This document shows positions 7,355 to 16,312 of a stretch of DNA of 64,000 bases, one piece after another. The stretch's first letter is position 1. The number at the start of each line of letters is the position of its first letter. A program made the translations under genes and the position numbers. This DNA is from Microbacterium jejuense (GTDB lineage Bacteria > Actinomycetota > Actinomycetes > Actinomycetales > Microbacteriaceae): the NCBI RefSeq assembly GCF_019511665.1, contig NZ_JAEUAW010000008.1:1-64000 (forward strand). The letters run 5' to 3'. The notes under the pieces are model-generated. The model saw nothing but the letters and a program-made list of their open reading frames with translations, ran no database searches and was not told where the DNA came from.

Positions 7355-8887
7355 ATGTTCCGTTGGAAGGCCACAGCAGCCACCATCGCGATCGCCGCGA
7401 TCGTCCTGACCGGCTGTGCCGGCAGCGGTGACGGAGGGGCGGACTCGGGCGGCTCCGGTCGCGCGGACCGGCTCACGCTCACCGCGATCGCCGCCCCCAC
7501 GAGCTACGACATCGGCGCCGGAGCGGAGTACGGCAACCGCAGCCCGTTCTTCCAGGCCGTCTTCGACACGCTGCTGCAGAAGGACTCCTCCGGCGAGATC
7601 GAGCCCTGGCTCGCGACCGAGTGGAGCTACAACGACGACAACACCGTGCTGACGCTCACACTCCGCGACGATGTCGAGTTCACCGACGGCACCGCCCTCG
7701 ACGCCGACGCGGTCGTGGCGAGCCTCGAGCGCTTCCGCGACGGCACGTCGCCGCAGGCCGCGACGCTCGCGGGCAAGGAGTTCGCCGCCGTCGACGCCAC
7801 CACGGTCACCATCACCCAGGCGGCACCCGACCCGTCGCTGATCAACCTGCTGTCGATCGCCCCGGGCCTGATCCAAGCGCCCTCGACGTTCGACGACCCC
7901 GACTCGGCGACCGAGCCCATCGGCTCCGGTCCGTACGTGCTCGACACGGCGTCCACCGTCACCGGTACGACGTACGTGTACACCGCCAACCCGGATTACT
8001 GGAACGCGGATGCCGTCAAGTACGACAACCTCACCATCAACGTCATCGAGGACCCGACCGCGACGCTCAACGCCATGAAGGCCGGCGAGGCCAACGGCGC
8101 CAAGATCGTCGACAACAGCGCGATCCCCGAGATCGAGGCGTCGGGCTGGACCATCGAGTCCAACGAGCTCGACTTCCAGGGGCTGCTGCTTTTCGACCGC
8201 GACGGAACGATGGCGCCTGAGCTCAAGGACGTCAACGTGCGCAAGGCCATCAACATGGCCTTCGACCGCGAAGCGCTGCTGGAGGCGCTGCAGTCCGGCT
8301 ACGGCACGGTGACCGAGCAGGTGTTCCCCGCGACGTCGGCCGGCTTCGACGAGTCGCTCGACAGCACGTACGAATACGACCCCGAGGGCGCCAAGAAGCT
8401 CCTCGCGGACGCCGGCTACCCCGACGGGTTCACGCTGAACATGATGTCGACCCCGGCCTTCCAGCAGACGTTCGACCTCGTGGCGCAGCAGCTGTCCGAC
8501 ATCGGCATCACGGTCAACTACACCGATCCCGGCACCGGCAACTTCATCACCGACATGCTCGCGCCGAAGTACCCCGCGACGTGGATGGCGCTGGAGCAGA
8601 ACCCCGACTGGCAGCTGATCAACTTCATGATCGCGCCCGACGCGACGTTCAACCCGTTCCACTCGCAGGACCCGCAGGTCGACGAGTACATCGCCACCAT
8701 CCAGACCGGCACGCCGGACGAGGCGGAGCAGGCGACCAAGGACCTCAACGCCTGGATCGTCGACAACGCCTGGTTCGCGCCGTTCTACCGGGTCCAGGGC
8801 ACGTTCGCGGTCGACGCGAACACGAACCTCGAGTTCTGGCCCACCAACGCGTACCCGTCGATCTTCGACTTCTCGCCGAAGAACTGA
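7355..8887 (+). CDS. ABC importer substrate-binding lipoprotein, family 5 (Dpp/Opp type)
   Basis: 510 residues from the ATG at 7355. GAAGGGA lies a good distance upstream, and an alternative ATG at 7340 has no ribosome site. Lipoprotein signal MFRWKATAATIAIAAIVLTG with Cys21 as the lipidated residue. The body is an SBP_bac_5 protein (EPWLATEWSYNDDNTVLTL..., VRKAINMAFDREALL, ending WPTNAYPSIFDFSPKN). Although this family is named for peptides, some members bind cello- or xylo-oligosaccharides. With GH3 and apiosidase-like genes in the same operon, an oligosaccharide ligand is plausible. A GC-rich hairpin follows the stop codon. Confidence 0.9.
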   Translation: MFRWKATAATIAIAAIVLTGCAGSGDGGADSGGSGRADRLTLTAIAAPTSYDIGAGAEYGNRSPFFQAVFDTLLQKDSSGEIEPWLATEWSYNDDNTVLTLTLRDDVEFTDGTALDADAVVASLERFRDGTSPQAATLAGKEFAAVDATTVTITQAAPDPSLINLLSIAPGLIQAPSTFDDPDSATEPIGSGPYVLDTASTVTGTTYVYTANPDYWNADAVKYDNLTINVIEDPTATLNAMKAGEANGAKIVDNSAIPEIEASGWTIESNELDFQGLLLFDRDGTMAPELKDVNVRKAINMAFDREALLEALQSGYGTVTEQVFPATSAGFDESLDSTYEYDPEGAKKLLADAGYPDGFTLNMMSTPAFQQTFDLVAQQLSDIGITVNYTDPGTGNFITDMLAPKYPATWMALEQNPDWQLINFMIAPDATFNPFHSQDPQVDEYIATIQTGTPDEAEQATKDLNAWIVDNAWFAPFYRVQGTFAVDANTNLEFWPTNAYPSIFDFSPKN

Positions 8888-8892
8888 CAACC

Positions 8893-8927
8893 CGCCCCGC
8901 CTGCGCGCCCGGCGCGCGGGCGGGGCG
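8893..8927 (+). terminator. Intercistronic GC-rich hairpin after the binding-protein gene
   Basis: CGCCCCGCC (8893-8901) pairs with GGCGGGGCG (8919-8927), with further pairing inside and a minimal loop. There is no T-tract. It probably stabilises the upstream message or attenuates read-through, so that the binding protein is made in excess over the permeases. Confidence 0.65.
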
Positions 8928-8951
8928 ACATCACCACCCACGGGAAACGTC

Positions 8952-9893
8952 ATGCTTGCATTCATCCTCCGGCGCCTGCTGTCGGGCGTCGTGCTCATCG
9001 CGGTGATCTCGTTCCTCGCGTTCGTGCTGCTCTATCTGGGCGGCGGCGACATCGCCCGCCGCATCCTGGGCGAGAACGCGACAGCCGAGACCGTCGCCAA
9101 GAAGACCGAGCAGCTGGGCCTGGACCGCCCCCTGCTGCAGCAGTACGGGGACTGGGTCGCCTCGGCCTTCACCGGCGATCTCGGTCGCAGCTGGTTCACG
9201 GGCGAACTGGTGTCGGTCAGCGTCACCAACCGCCTGGCCGTCACGCTGTCGATCGTCATCGGCGCGACCCTGGTCTCGGCCGTCGTCGCCGTCGTGCTCG
9301 GCGTCCTCGCCGCCCGCCGCGGCGGCTGGGTCGACGGCTCGGTCCAAGTCCTCTCGCTCATCGGCTTCGCGATCCCGGGCTTCCTCATCGCCCTCGGGCT
9401 CGTGCTCGTGTTCGCGATCAACCTCGGCTGGTTCAAGGCGACCGGGTACATCCCGATCTCGACGTCGTTCGCCGGCTGGCTGTCGTCGGTGACGCTGCCG
9501 ATCATCGCGCTGTCGATCGGCGCCATCGCGACGGTCGCACAGCAGGTGCGCGGTTCGGTCATCGACGCGATGTCGCGCGACTACGTCCGCACCCTCCGTT
9601 CGCGCGGCCTCAGCACCGGCTCGGTCGTGTACCGGCACGTGCTGCGCAACGCGGGCGGACCCGCGCTCGCGGTGCTCGCGGTGCAGTTCATCGGCCTCCT
9701 CGGCGGTGCCGTCATCGTCGAGCAGGTGTTCGCGATCCCCGGCATGGGTCAGCTCACCGTCCGCGCGACCACGCTCGGCGACATCCCTGTCGTGATGGGC
9801 GTCGTGATCGCCTTCGCGATCATCGTCGTCGTCGTGAACCTCCTCATCGACCTCGCCCAGGCGGCGCTCAACCCGAAGGTGCGACTCTCATGA
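8952..9893 (+). CDS. ABC transporter permease, DppB type
   Basis: 313 residues, about six membrane segments, starting MLAFILRRLLSGVVLIAVIS as DppB/OppB proteins do. The BPD_transp_1 EAA loop is visible in DYVRTLRSRGLSTGSVVYRHVLRN. It forms the inner-membrane channel together with the DppC half of the next protein, whose ATG overlaps this stop (ATGA). Confidence 0.92.
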   Translation: MLAFILRRLLSGVVLIAVISFLAFVLLYLGGGDIARRILGENATAETVAKKTEQLGLDRPLLQQYGDWVASAFTGDLGRSWFTGELVSVSVTNRLAVTLSIVIGATLVSAVVAVVLGVLAARRGGWVDGSVQVLSLIGFAIPGFLIALGLVLVFAINLGWFKATGYIPISTSFAGWLSSVTLPIIALSIGAIATVAQQVRGSVIDAMSRDYVRTLRSRGLSTGSVVYRHVLRNAGGPALAVLAVQFIGLLGGAVIVEQVFAIPGMGQLTVRATTLGDIPVVMGVVIAFAIIVVVVNLLIDLAQAALNPKVRLS

Positions 9894-11767
9894 CCGCCAT
9901 CGACGTCCCCCTCGACGTGCCGGTCGCACCGGTACGCGTCTCGCTCCGGCGGCGCCTGCTGCGGCGCCCGCTCGGCCTCGCATCGCTGATCTTCCTGGTG
10001 CTCCTGGGCATCGTCGCCATCATCGGCCCGGCAATCGCCCCGCAGGACCCGAACTACGTCGACATCCGCAACGTGCTCGCCCCGCCGAGCGCCGAGCACC
10101 TCCTCGGAACCGACGGCAGCGGCCGCGACGTGCTGTCGCGTCTGCTGGCCGCGACCCAGACGACGGTCGCGGCGGCGCTGCTCGCGCTCGTCGTCGCTGT
10201 CGTCCTGGGCGTCGTCAGCGGCCTCATCGCCGGCTACTACCAGGGCTGGTTCAACAGCGCCGCCACGTGGGTGACCGAGCTGAACATGGCCCTCCCCGGC
10301 ATCGTCGTGCTGCTGGCGGCGCGGGCGGTGCTCGGCCCGTCGGTGTGGATCTCGATGTTCATCTTCGGCATCCTGCTGGCGCCCGCGTTCTACCGGCTGG
10401 TGTACGCCTCGGTCACCGCTGTGCGCTCCGAGCTGTACGTCGACGCGGCACGCGTGTCGGGGCTCAGCGACTCGCGCATCATCGGCCGTCACGTCCTGTC
10501 GGTGGTGCGGGCGCCCATCATCATCCAGTCCGCGATCATCGCGGGCATCGCCATCGCGATCCAGTCCGGCCTCGAGTTCCTCGGCCTCGGCGACGTGGCC
10601 GTGCCCACGTGGGGCCAGATGCTCAACGACGGCTTCAAGAACATCTACAAGGAACCCCTCCTGATGCTCTGGCCGTCCCTGGCGATCGCGCTCACCTGCA
10701 TCGCCCTGACGCTGCTCGCGAACGTCATGCGCGACGAGCTGGAGCGCACCGTGTCGGTGCGCCGCAAGCGCCGCCGGGCGGTGTCGACGGCCACCGGCTC
10801 GGTGGCCGCGGTGACGACGTCCGTCGCCCTCGGGGGCGGCGACCTCGTCGACCTGGACGAGCTGCCCGTCCACGAGGGCGCGGCCGTCATCGTCCACCGG
10901 GACGACGACCGCAGCAAGGCGACCGAGAAGGTGCTGGAGGTGCGAGACCTGCACGTCGGATACGACCAGCCGGACGGCTCGCACATCGAGGTGGTCCACG
11001 GGGTGTCGCTCGACGTCCGCAAGGGCGAGGTGCACGGCCTCATCGGCGAGTCGGGGTCGGGCAAGACCCAGACCGCGTTCGCGGTGCTGGGGCTCCTCCC
11101 CCGCGGCGGCCATGTGACGTCGGGGTCGATCCGCTACGAGGGCACGGAGCTCGCGGACGCCGCCGACCGCACCTACGCGGGCATCCGCGGCGCGCGCATC
11201 GGCTACATCCCGCAGGAGCCGATGTCGAACCTCGACCCGTCGTTCACGATCGGCAGCCAGCTCGTCGAGCCCCTGCGCAAGACCCTGAATCTGTCGAAGA
11301 AGGATGCCGCCGAGCGCTCGCTCGACCTGCTCGCACGTGTCGGCATCCCGAATCCGAAGCGCACCTTCGACGCGTATCCGTTCGAGGTGTCGGGCGGCAT
11401 GGCGCAGCGCGTGCTGATCGCCGGAGCGGTGTCGACCGACCCCGACCTCATCATCGCCGACGAGCCGACGACGGCCTTGGACGTGACGGTGCAGGCCGAG
11501 GTCCTCGACCTGCTGCGCGACCTGCAGGCCGAACGTCACATGGCGATGCTGCTGGTCACCCATAACTTCGGCGTCGTCGCCGATCTGTGCGACCGCGTGA
11601 CGGTCATGCAGAACGGCCGGTTCGTCGAGCAGGGCCCCGTGCGCACGATCTTCCACGACGCGCAGCATCCGTACACGTCCTCACTGCTGGAGGCGATCCT
11701 CGACGAGGGTCCCGCCCGCGGTCCGCTCGCCGGTGCGCCGGCCGTCGCGAAGGGAGCGGGAGCATGA
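9890..11767 (+). CDS. Fused DppC permease - DppD ATPase
   Basis: 625 residues. Residues 1-285 are a DppC-type permease (N-terminal OppC_N helix, LLGTDGSGRDVLSRLL, EAA loop YVDAARVSGLSDSRIIGRHV). A charged linker covers about 286-345. Residues 346-625 are an ABC ATPase with Walker A GESGSGKT (386-393), signature VSGGMAQRV, Walker B LIIADEPT and the C-terminal oligopeptide/dipeptide motif. In most bacteria these are two genes; the fusion is known in Actinobacteria. Start and stop both overlap the neighbouring genes by four bases, so the operon is tightly coupled. Confidence 0.92.
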   Translation: MTAIDVPLDVPVAPVRVSLRRRLLRRPLGLASLIFLVLLGIVAIIGPAIAPQDPNYVDIRNVLAPPSAEHLLGTDGSGRDVLSRLLAATQTTVAAALLALVVAVVLGVVSGLIAGYYQGWFNSAATWVTELNMALPGIVVLLAARAVLGPSVWISMFIFGILLAPAFYRLVYASVTAVRSELYVDAARVSGLSDSRIIGRHVLSVVRAPIIIQSAIIAGIAIAIQSGLEFLGLGDVAVPTWGQMLNDGFKNIYKEPLLMLWPSLAIALTCIALTLLANVMRDELERTVSVRRKRRRAVSTATGSVAAVTTSVALGGGDLVDLDELPVHEGAAVIVHRDDDRSKATEKVLEVRDLHVGYDQPDGSHIEVVHGVSLDVRKGEVHGLIGESGSGKTQTAFAVLGLLPRGGHVTSGSIRYEGTELADAADRTYAGIRGARIGYIPQEPMSNLDPSFTIGSQLVEPLRKTLNLSKKDAAERSLDLLARVGIPNPKRTFDAYPFEVSGGMAQRVLIAGAVSTDPDLIIADEPTTALDVTVQAEVLDLLRDLQAERHMAMLLVTHNFGVVADLCDRVTVMQNGRFVEQGPVRTIFHDAQHPYTSSLLEAILDEGPARGPLAGAPAVAKGAGA

Positions 11768-12612
11768 CCGCGCCGCTGCTGGAGATCACGGACCTCGTGG
11801 TCGAGTACCCGGGCAAGGGGTTCCGCGCCCAGCCGTTCCGCGCGCTGAAGGGCGTGTCGCTCGACATCCTCCCCGGCGAGACGGTCGGGCTCGTCGGAGA
11901 GTCCGGCTCGGGCAAGACGACGCTCGGCCGGGCCGCGCTCGGCCTCGCCCCGGTCACCGAGGGGTCGATCACGTACGACGGCCGCGACATCGCGCACCTC
12001 AAGCGCGGCGAGCGCCGCGACCTCAGCTCCGAGATCCAGGTCGTCTTCCAGGACCCGTACTCGTCGCTGAACCCGTCGATGACCGTGGAGCAGATCCTCA
12101 CCGAGCCGCTCACGGCCGCGGGAGTGGCATCCACCGAGGCGAAGTCCCGCGTGCGCGACCTGCTCGACCAGGTGGGGCTGCCGGCCGACGCACGCGGCCG
12201 GCTGCCGCGGGAGTTCTCGGGCGGGCAGCGTCAGCGCGTCGCGATCGCACGGGCGCTGGCCCTGCAGCCGCGGCTCATCGTGTGCGACGAGCCGGTGTCG
12301 GCACTGGACCTGTCGACCCAGGCGCGCGTGCTCGACCTGTTCATCGACATCCAGGAGCGCACCGGGGTCGCGTACCTGTTCGTCACCCACGACCTCGCCG
12401 TGGTGCGTCACATCAGCCACCGCGTCGCGGTGATGTACCGGGGCGAGATCGTCGAGAGCGGCGACGCCGACCAGGTGACCGCGCGCCCGGCGCACCCGTA
12501 CACGCAGCGCCTCTTCATGGCGGCGCCGGTGCCCGACCCCGACAAGCAGGAGGAGCGCCGCATCGCCCGGCGCGTGCTCCTGGACGCCGAAGCGGCTTCG
12601 AGCGCCGCGTGA
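11764..12612 (+). CDS. ABC transporter ATPase, DppF type
   Basis: 282 residues from the ATG at 11764 (ATGA overlap with the DppC-DppD gene). Walker A GESGSGKT (45-52), signature FSGGQRQRV, Walker B LIVCDEPVSALD and switch HDLAVVRH are intact. With the fused DppD half it forms the two-ATPase engine of the importer. The glycosidase gene follows 79 bp later on the same strand. Confidence 0.93.
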   Translation: MTAPLLEITDLVVEYPGKGFRAQPFRALKGVSLDILPGETVGLVGESGSGKTTLGRAALGLAPVTEGSITYDGRDIAHLKRGERRDLSSEIQVVFQDPYSSLNPSMTVEQILTEPLTAAGVASTEAKSRVRDLLDQVGLPADARGRLPREFSGGQRQRVAIARALALQPRLIVCDEPVSALDLSTQARVLDLFIDIQERTGVAYLFVTHDLAVVRHISHRVAVMYRGEIVESGDADQVTARPAHPYTQRLFMAAPVPDPDKQEERRIARRVLLDAEAASSAA

Positions 12613-12691
12613 AGAACCGGATGCCGCGGCCCGGCCCGTCCCGTGGGTGGCGGGTCGCGGCATCCACCCTCCTCCCCGAAACGGAACCCTC

Positions 12692-15136
12692 ATGACAGAC
12701 GTCGCCGTCCATCCCGCCGCCGTGCAGCACCTGGTCCCCCTGCTGGAACGCTTGACGCTCGAGCAGAAGGCCGCCCTCGTGCAGGGCGCGGACTTCTGGA
12801 CCACCGTCCCGCTGCCCGGGATCGGCCTGCGCGCGATGACGCTGTCGGACGGCCCGGCCGGTGTCCGGGGCCCGCGGTGGGACGAGCGCGAGCCCTCGCT
12901 GAACCTGCCGTCGGGATCGGCGCTCGCCGCGTCGTGGGACGTCGACCTGGCGTACCGGTACGGGGCTGCCGCGGCATCCGAAGCCCGCCGCAAGGGCGTG
13001 GACGTCGTGCTCGGGCCGACCATCAATCTGCACCGGTCCCCGCTGGGCGGCCGCCATTTCGAATGCTTCAGCGAGGACCCCGAGCTCACCGGCGAGCTGG
13101 CCGCCGCCTATGTGCGCGGGCTGCAGGACAACGGTGTCGCCGCGTGCCCCAAGCACTACGTCGCGAACGACTCCGAGACCGACCGGTTCACGGTCGACGT
13201 GCGGGTCGACGAGCGCGCGCTGCGCGAGCTGTACCTCGCGCCGTTCGAGCGGGCGGTCGTCCACGGCGGCGCGTGGACGATCATGAGCGCCTACAACGGG
13301 GTCGACGGTGTCACGATGACGGAGAACGACCTGCTCGAGACGCCGCTCAACAGCGAATGGGGCTTCGACGGCACCGTCATCAGCGACTGGACGGCCGTGC
13401 GGTCGCTCGGCTCGGTGCCCGCCGCCCAGGATCTCGCGATGCCCGGACCGGCTCCGGCCTGGTCGGGGCTCGTCGAGGCGGTCCGCGACGGCCGGCTCGC
13501 CCAGGCCGACCTCGATCGCAAGGTGCTGCGCCTGCTGCTGCTCGCCGAGCGCGTGGGCGCGCTCGGCGACGCGTCGCCGGCGACCCCCGCGCCGCTCGAC
13601 GGTCCGGCCTTCGCCCGTGCCGCCGCCGTCGAGGGCACCGTGCTGCTGCGCAACGACGGCGTGCTGCCGCTGGCGCCCGCCGCCCTCGGCCGCGTGGCGG
13701 TCATCGGCCAGAACGCGCGCGAGGCCCGCACGCAGGGCGGCGGCAGCGCCACCGTGATCCCCGAGGCCGTCGTCTCTCCCCTGGAGGGGCTGCGCGCGGC
13801 GCTGCCCGACGCCGACGTGCGCTTCGAGCTCGGCGCGGTCGTGCAGGAGGGCGTGTCCGAGCTTCCGCTGCACCAGCTGACCAACCCCGCCACCGGCGAG
13901 GCGGGTGTGCGCGTCGCCTTCTTCGACGCCGAGGGCACCGAGCTGTTCGCCGAGAACCGCCGATCGACCGCGCTGGTGTGGTTCGGCGGCGACGCGCCCG
14001 TCTCGGCGAGCGCGACCGTCGTGTTCGAGACGCTGTACCGCCCGGCCGAGACGGGCGACATCGAGCTCGGCTTCGCCGGCGCCAACCCCGGCAGGCTCTA
14101 CGTCGACGACGTGCTCGTGCTCGACGACGCCCCCGTCATCGAGGGCTCGGATCTCGGCGCCGCCTTCCTCAACCCGCCGTCGATCACGGCCACGGTGCAT
14201 GTCGAGGCCGGACGCGAGACAGCGATCCGCGTCGAGTTCACGCGGGCCGCGGCCGGCGCGCTGTCGGGCGCACTCAGCGCCACGCTGGGCGTCGCTCCCG
14301 GACGCACCGACCCCGAGGAGCTCATCGCCCGCGCCGTGGCGGAGGCTGCGGCATCCGACATCGCCGTCGTCGTGGTGGGCACCAGCTCGCGGGTGGAATC
14401 CGAGGGCTACGACCGCACGAGCCTCGACCTTCCCGGGCGCCAGGACGACCTGGTGCGCGCCGTCGCCGCCACCGGCACACCGACCGTCGTGGTCGTGAAC
14501 GCCGGGTCGCCGGTTGTGCTGCCCTGGGCTGACGAGGTCGCCGCGGTCGTGCAGGGCTACTTCGGCGGACAGGAGTTCGGCCGGGCGATCGCCGATGTGC
14601 TCACCGGCGCCGCCGAGCCCGGCGGGCGCCTGCCCACCACGTGGCCCGCGTCGCTCGCCGACGTCCCGGTGCGCGACGTCACACCCCGCGACGGCCGGCT
14701 CGACTATCGCGAGGGCCTGCACATCGGGTACCGCGCGTGGCTGCGGGACGCGGATGCGGCCGCGCCCGCCTTCCCGTTCGGCCACGGCCTGGGGTACACG
14801 ACCTGGACGTGGGATGCCGCGCACCGCCGCGGTGACGCCGTGGAGGTCGTCGTCACGAACACCGGGCGGCGCGCGGGCAAGCAGGTCGTGCAGGTGTACG
14901 CCGAGCGCCCCGACTCGACCGTGGAGCGCCCGGTGCGCTGGCTGGTCGGCTTCGCCGCCGTCCGCGCCTCCGCGGGCGAGAGCGTCACCGCGACGATCGC
15001 GGTGCCGTCGCGGCGCCTCGCCCACTGGGCGGGCGAATGGGTCGTCGAGCCGGGCGAGTACGTCCTGCGTGTCGGCGCGTCCGCGACCGAACTTCCGCTC
15101 ACACTGGCGTGGCACACCGAAGGAGCCTCCGCATGA
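12692..15136 (+). CDS. GH3 beta-glycosidase with PA14 insertion
   Basis: 814 residues from the ATG at 12692 (GGAA upstream; no signal peptide, so cytoplasmic). GH3 N-domain: LSDGPAGVRG, KHYVAND (154-160) and nucleophile Asp232 in VISDWTAV. A PA14-like beta domain (about 400-530) interrupts the C-domain, and a fibronectin-III-like domain ends the protein. The organisation matches beta-glucosidases such as those acting on cello- or gentio-oligosaccharides, though xylosidase or other specificity cannot be excluded. It lies in the importer operon, so it presumably cleaves the imported oligosaccharide; the next start overlaps its stop by four bases. Confidence 0.9.
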   Translation: MTDVAVHPAAVQHLVPLLERLTLEQKAALVQGADFWTTVPLPGIGLRAMTLSDGPAGVRGPRWDEREPSLNLPSGSALAASWDVDLAYRYGAAAASEARRKGVDVVLGPTINLHRSPLGGRHFECFSEDPELTGELAAAYVRGLQDNGVAACPKHYVANDSETDRFTVDVRVDERALRELYLAPFERAVVHGGAWTIMSAYNGVDGVTMTENDLLETPLNSEWGFDGTVISDWTAVRSLGSVPAAQDLAMPGPAPAWSGLVEAVRDGRLAQADLDRKVLRLLLLAERVGALGDASPATPAPLDGPAFARAAAVEGTVLLRNDGVLPLAPAALGRVAVIGQNAREARTQGGGSATVIPEAVVSPLEGLRAALPDADVRFELGAVVQEGVSELPLHQLTNPATGEAGVRVAFFDAEGTELFAENRRSTALVWFGGDAPVSASATVVFETLYRPAETGDIELGFAGANPGRLYVDDVLVLDDAPVIEGSDLGAAFLNPPSITATVHVEAGRETAIRVEFTRAAAGALSGALSATLGVAPGRTDPEELIARAVAEAAASDIAVVVVGTSSRVESEGYDRTSLDLPGRQDDLVRAVAATGTPTVVVVNAGSPVVLPWADEVAAVVQGYFGGQEFGRAIADVLTGAAEPGGRLPTTWPASLADVPVRDVTPRDGRLDYREGLHIGYRAWLRDADAAAPAFPFGHGLGYTTWTWDAAHRRGDAVEVVVTNTGRRAGKQVVQVYAERPDSTVERPVRWLVGFAAVRASAGESVTATIAVPSRRLAHWAGEWVVEPGEYVLRVGASATELPLTLAWHTEGASA

Positions 15137-16269
15137 CCCTGTCGCCGCTCACCTCGTCGCACCTGCACGGCGCCGCCGACGCGCGCCTCGACGATCTCGT
15201 CGCCCGCCTCGACGGCTACCTCGCGGCCGACCCCGACCTGTCGTTCCAGGTCGCCGCCTTCCATCGCGGCGAGCCCGTGCTCGACGCGTGGGGCGGACCG
15301 CACCTCGCCGAGGACTCGGTCATCGTGCCGTACTCGGTCACGAAGAACACGATCGGCCTGTCGGTCGGGCTGCTCGTGGACCGCGGCGAACTCGACCTCG
15401 ACGAGCGTGTGTCCCACTACTGGCCGGAGTTCGCCGCGAAGGGCAAGCTCCGGGTGACGGTGCGTCAGCTGCTGTCGCACCAGGCGGGCCTGCCGCAGGC
15501 CACGCCGCCGCTGCGGTGGGACGAACTCCTCGATCACCACGCCGCCGCCGAGCGGCTCGCCGCGAGCGCGCCGTTCTGGCACCCGGGCAGCGCGTTCGGC
15601 TACCACGCGATCACGATCGGCAATCTGGCCTCGGAGCTGGTGTTCCGGGTGACCGGCCGCACACTGCACGAGTTCTACGAGTCCGACATCCGCGCACCCC
15701 ACGGCATCGACTTCCACCTCGGCCTCCCCGTCTCCGAAGAGCACCGCCGCGCCGCCGTCCTGCCCATGATCCGGCCGGAGTCCGACACCAGCACGCCCTC
15801 GTTCTCGGCGCTCGGACCGGTCGTCTTCGCGATGGGCGGCGACCCCGTCGACATCGGCAACGACGCGGTGAGCTGGCGCTTCGGGCATCCCGCAGGATCA
15901 GGGACCGGCACCGCCCGCGGTCTCGCGCGGCTGTTCGCCGCGGCCGTCACAGGTGTGGACGGCGCCGACCCGTTCCTCAGCGCCGACACCGTCGAGCAGA
16001 TCGGCCAGCAGCAGGTCCGGGGCTACGACGAGGTGCTGCATCAGCACGACCGCGCCCACGCGATCGTGTTCCAGAAGCCCTCGCAGCAGCTCGCCTTCGG
16101 CGGTCCGCGCGCGTTCGGCCACGACGGCGCGATGGGCGCGCTCGCGTGCGTCGACCCCGACAGCGGCGTGGCCTTCGCGTGGACCATCGCCCGCGGCCCG
16201 TGGCCGGGCGGCGCGGATCCGCGTGCCGTCGAGCTCGCCCGCGACCTCGGCATCCTGCTCTCGTCCTGA
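15133..16269 (+). CDS. Beta-lactamase-fold serine hydrolase (class C / EstB-like esterase)
   Basis: 378 residues from the ATG at 15133 (ATGA overlap with GH3). It has the SxxK motif SVTK (S68, K71), a Tyr in the YHAITIGN motif and a late HDGAMGALA motif replacing KTG, as in carboxylesterase VIII/EstB proteins. No signal peptide is visible, so a role in beta-lactam resistance or wall synthesis is unlikely. In this operon it may deacylate imported oligosaccharides; that is inference from context. Confidence 0.85.
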   Translation: MTLSPLTSSHLHGAADARLDDLVARLDGYLAADPDLSFQVAAFHRGEPVLDAWGGPHLAEDSVIVPYSVTKNTIGLSVGLLVDRGELDLDERVSHYWPEFAAKGKLRVTVRQLLSHQAGLPQATPPLRWDELLDHHAAAERLAASAPFWHPGSAFGYHAITIGNLASELVFRVTGRTLHEFYESDIRAPHGIDFHLGLPVSEEHRRAAVLPMIRPESDTSTPSFSALGPVVFAMGGDPVDIGNDAVSWRFGHPAGSGTGTARGLARLFAAAVTGVDGADPFLSADTVEQIGQQQVRGYDEVLHQHDRAHAIVFQKPSQQLAFGGPRAFGHDGAMGALACVDPDSGVAFAWTIARGPWPGGADPRAVELARDLGILLSS

Positions 16270-16312
16270 CCGCTCCCGTTCTGCATCAGCCGACCCGATC
16301 GGAAGGAACCCC

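Noticed and set aside
9890..11767. Frameshift or assembly fusion joining DppC and DppD
   Set aside because: The linker is in frame and codon use is uniform, the neighbours overlap it cleanly, and such fusions are known in Actinobacteria.
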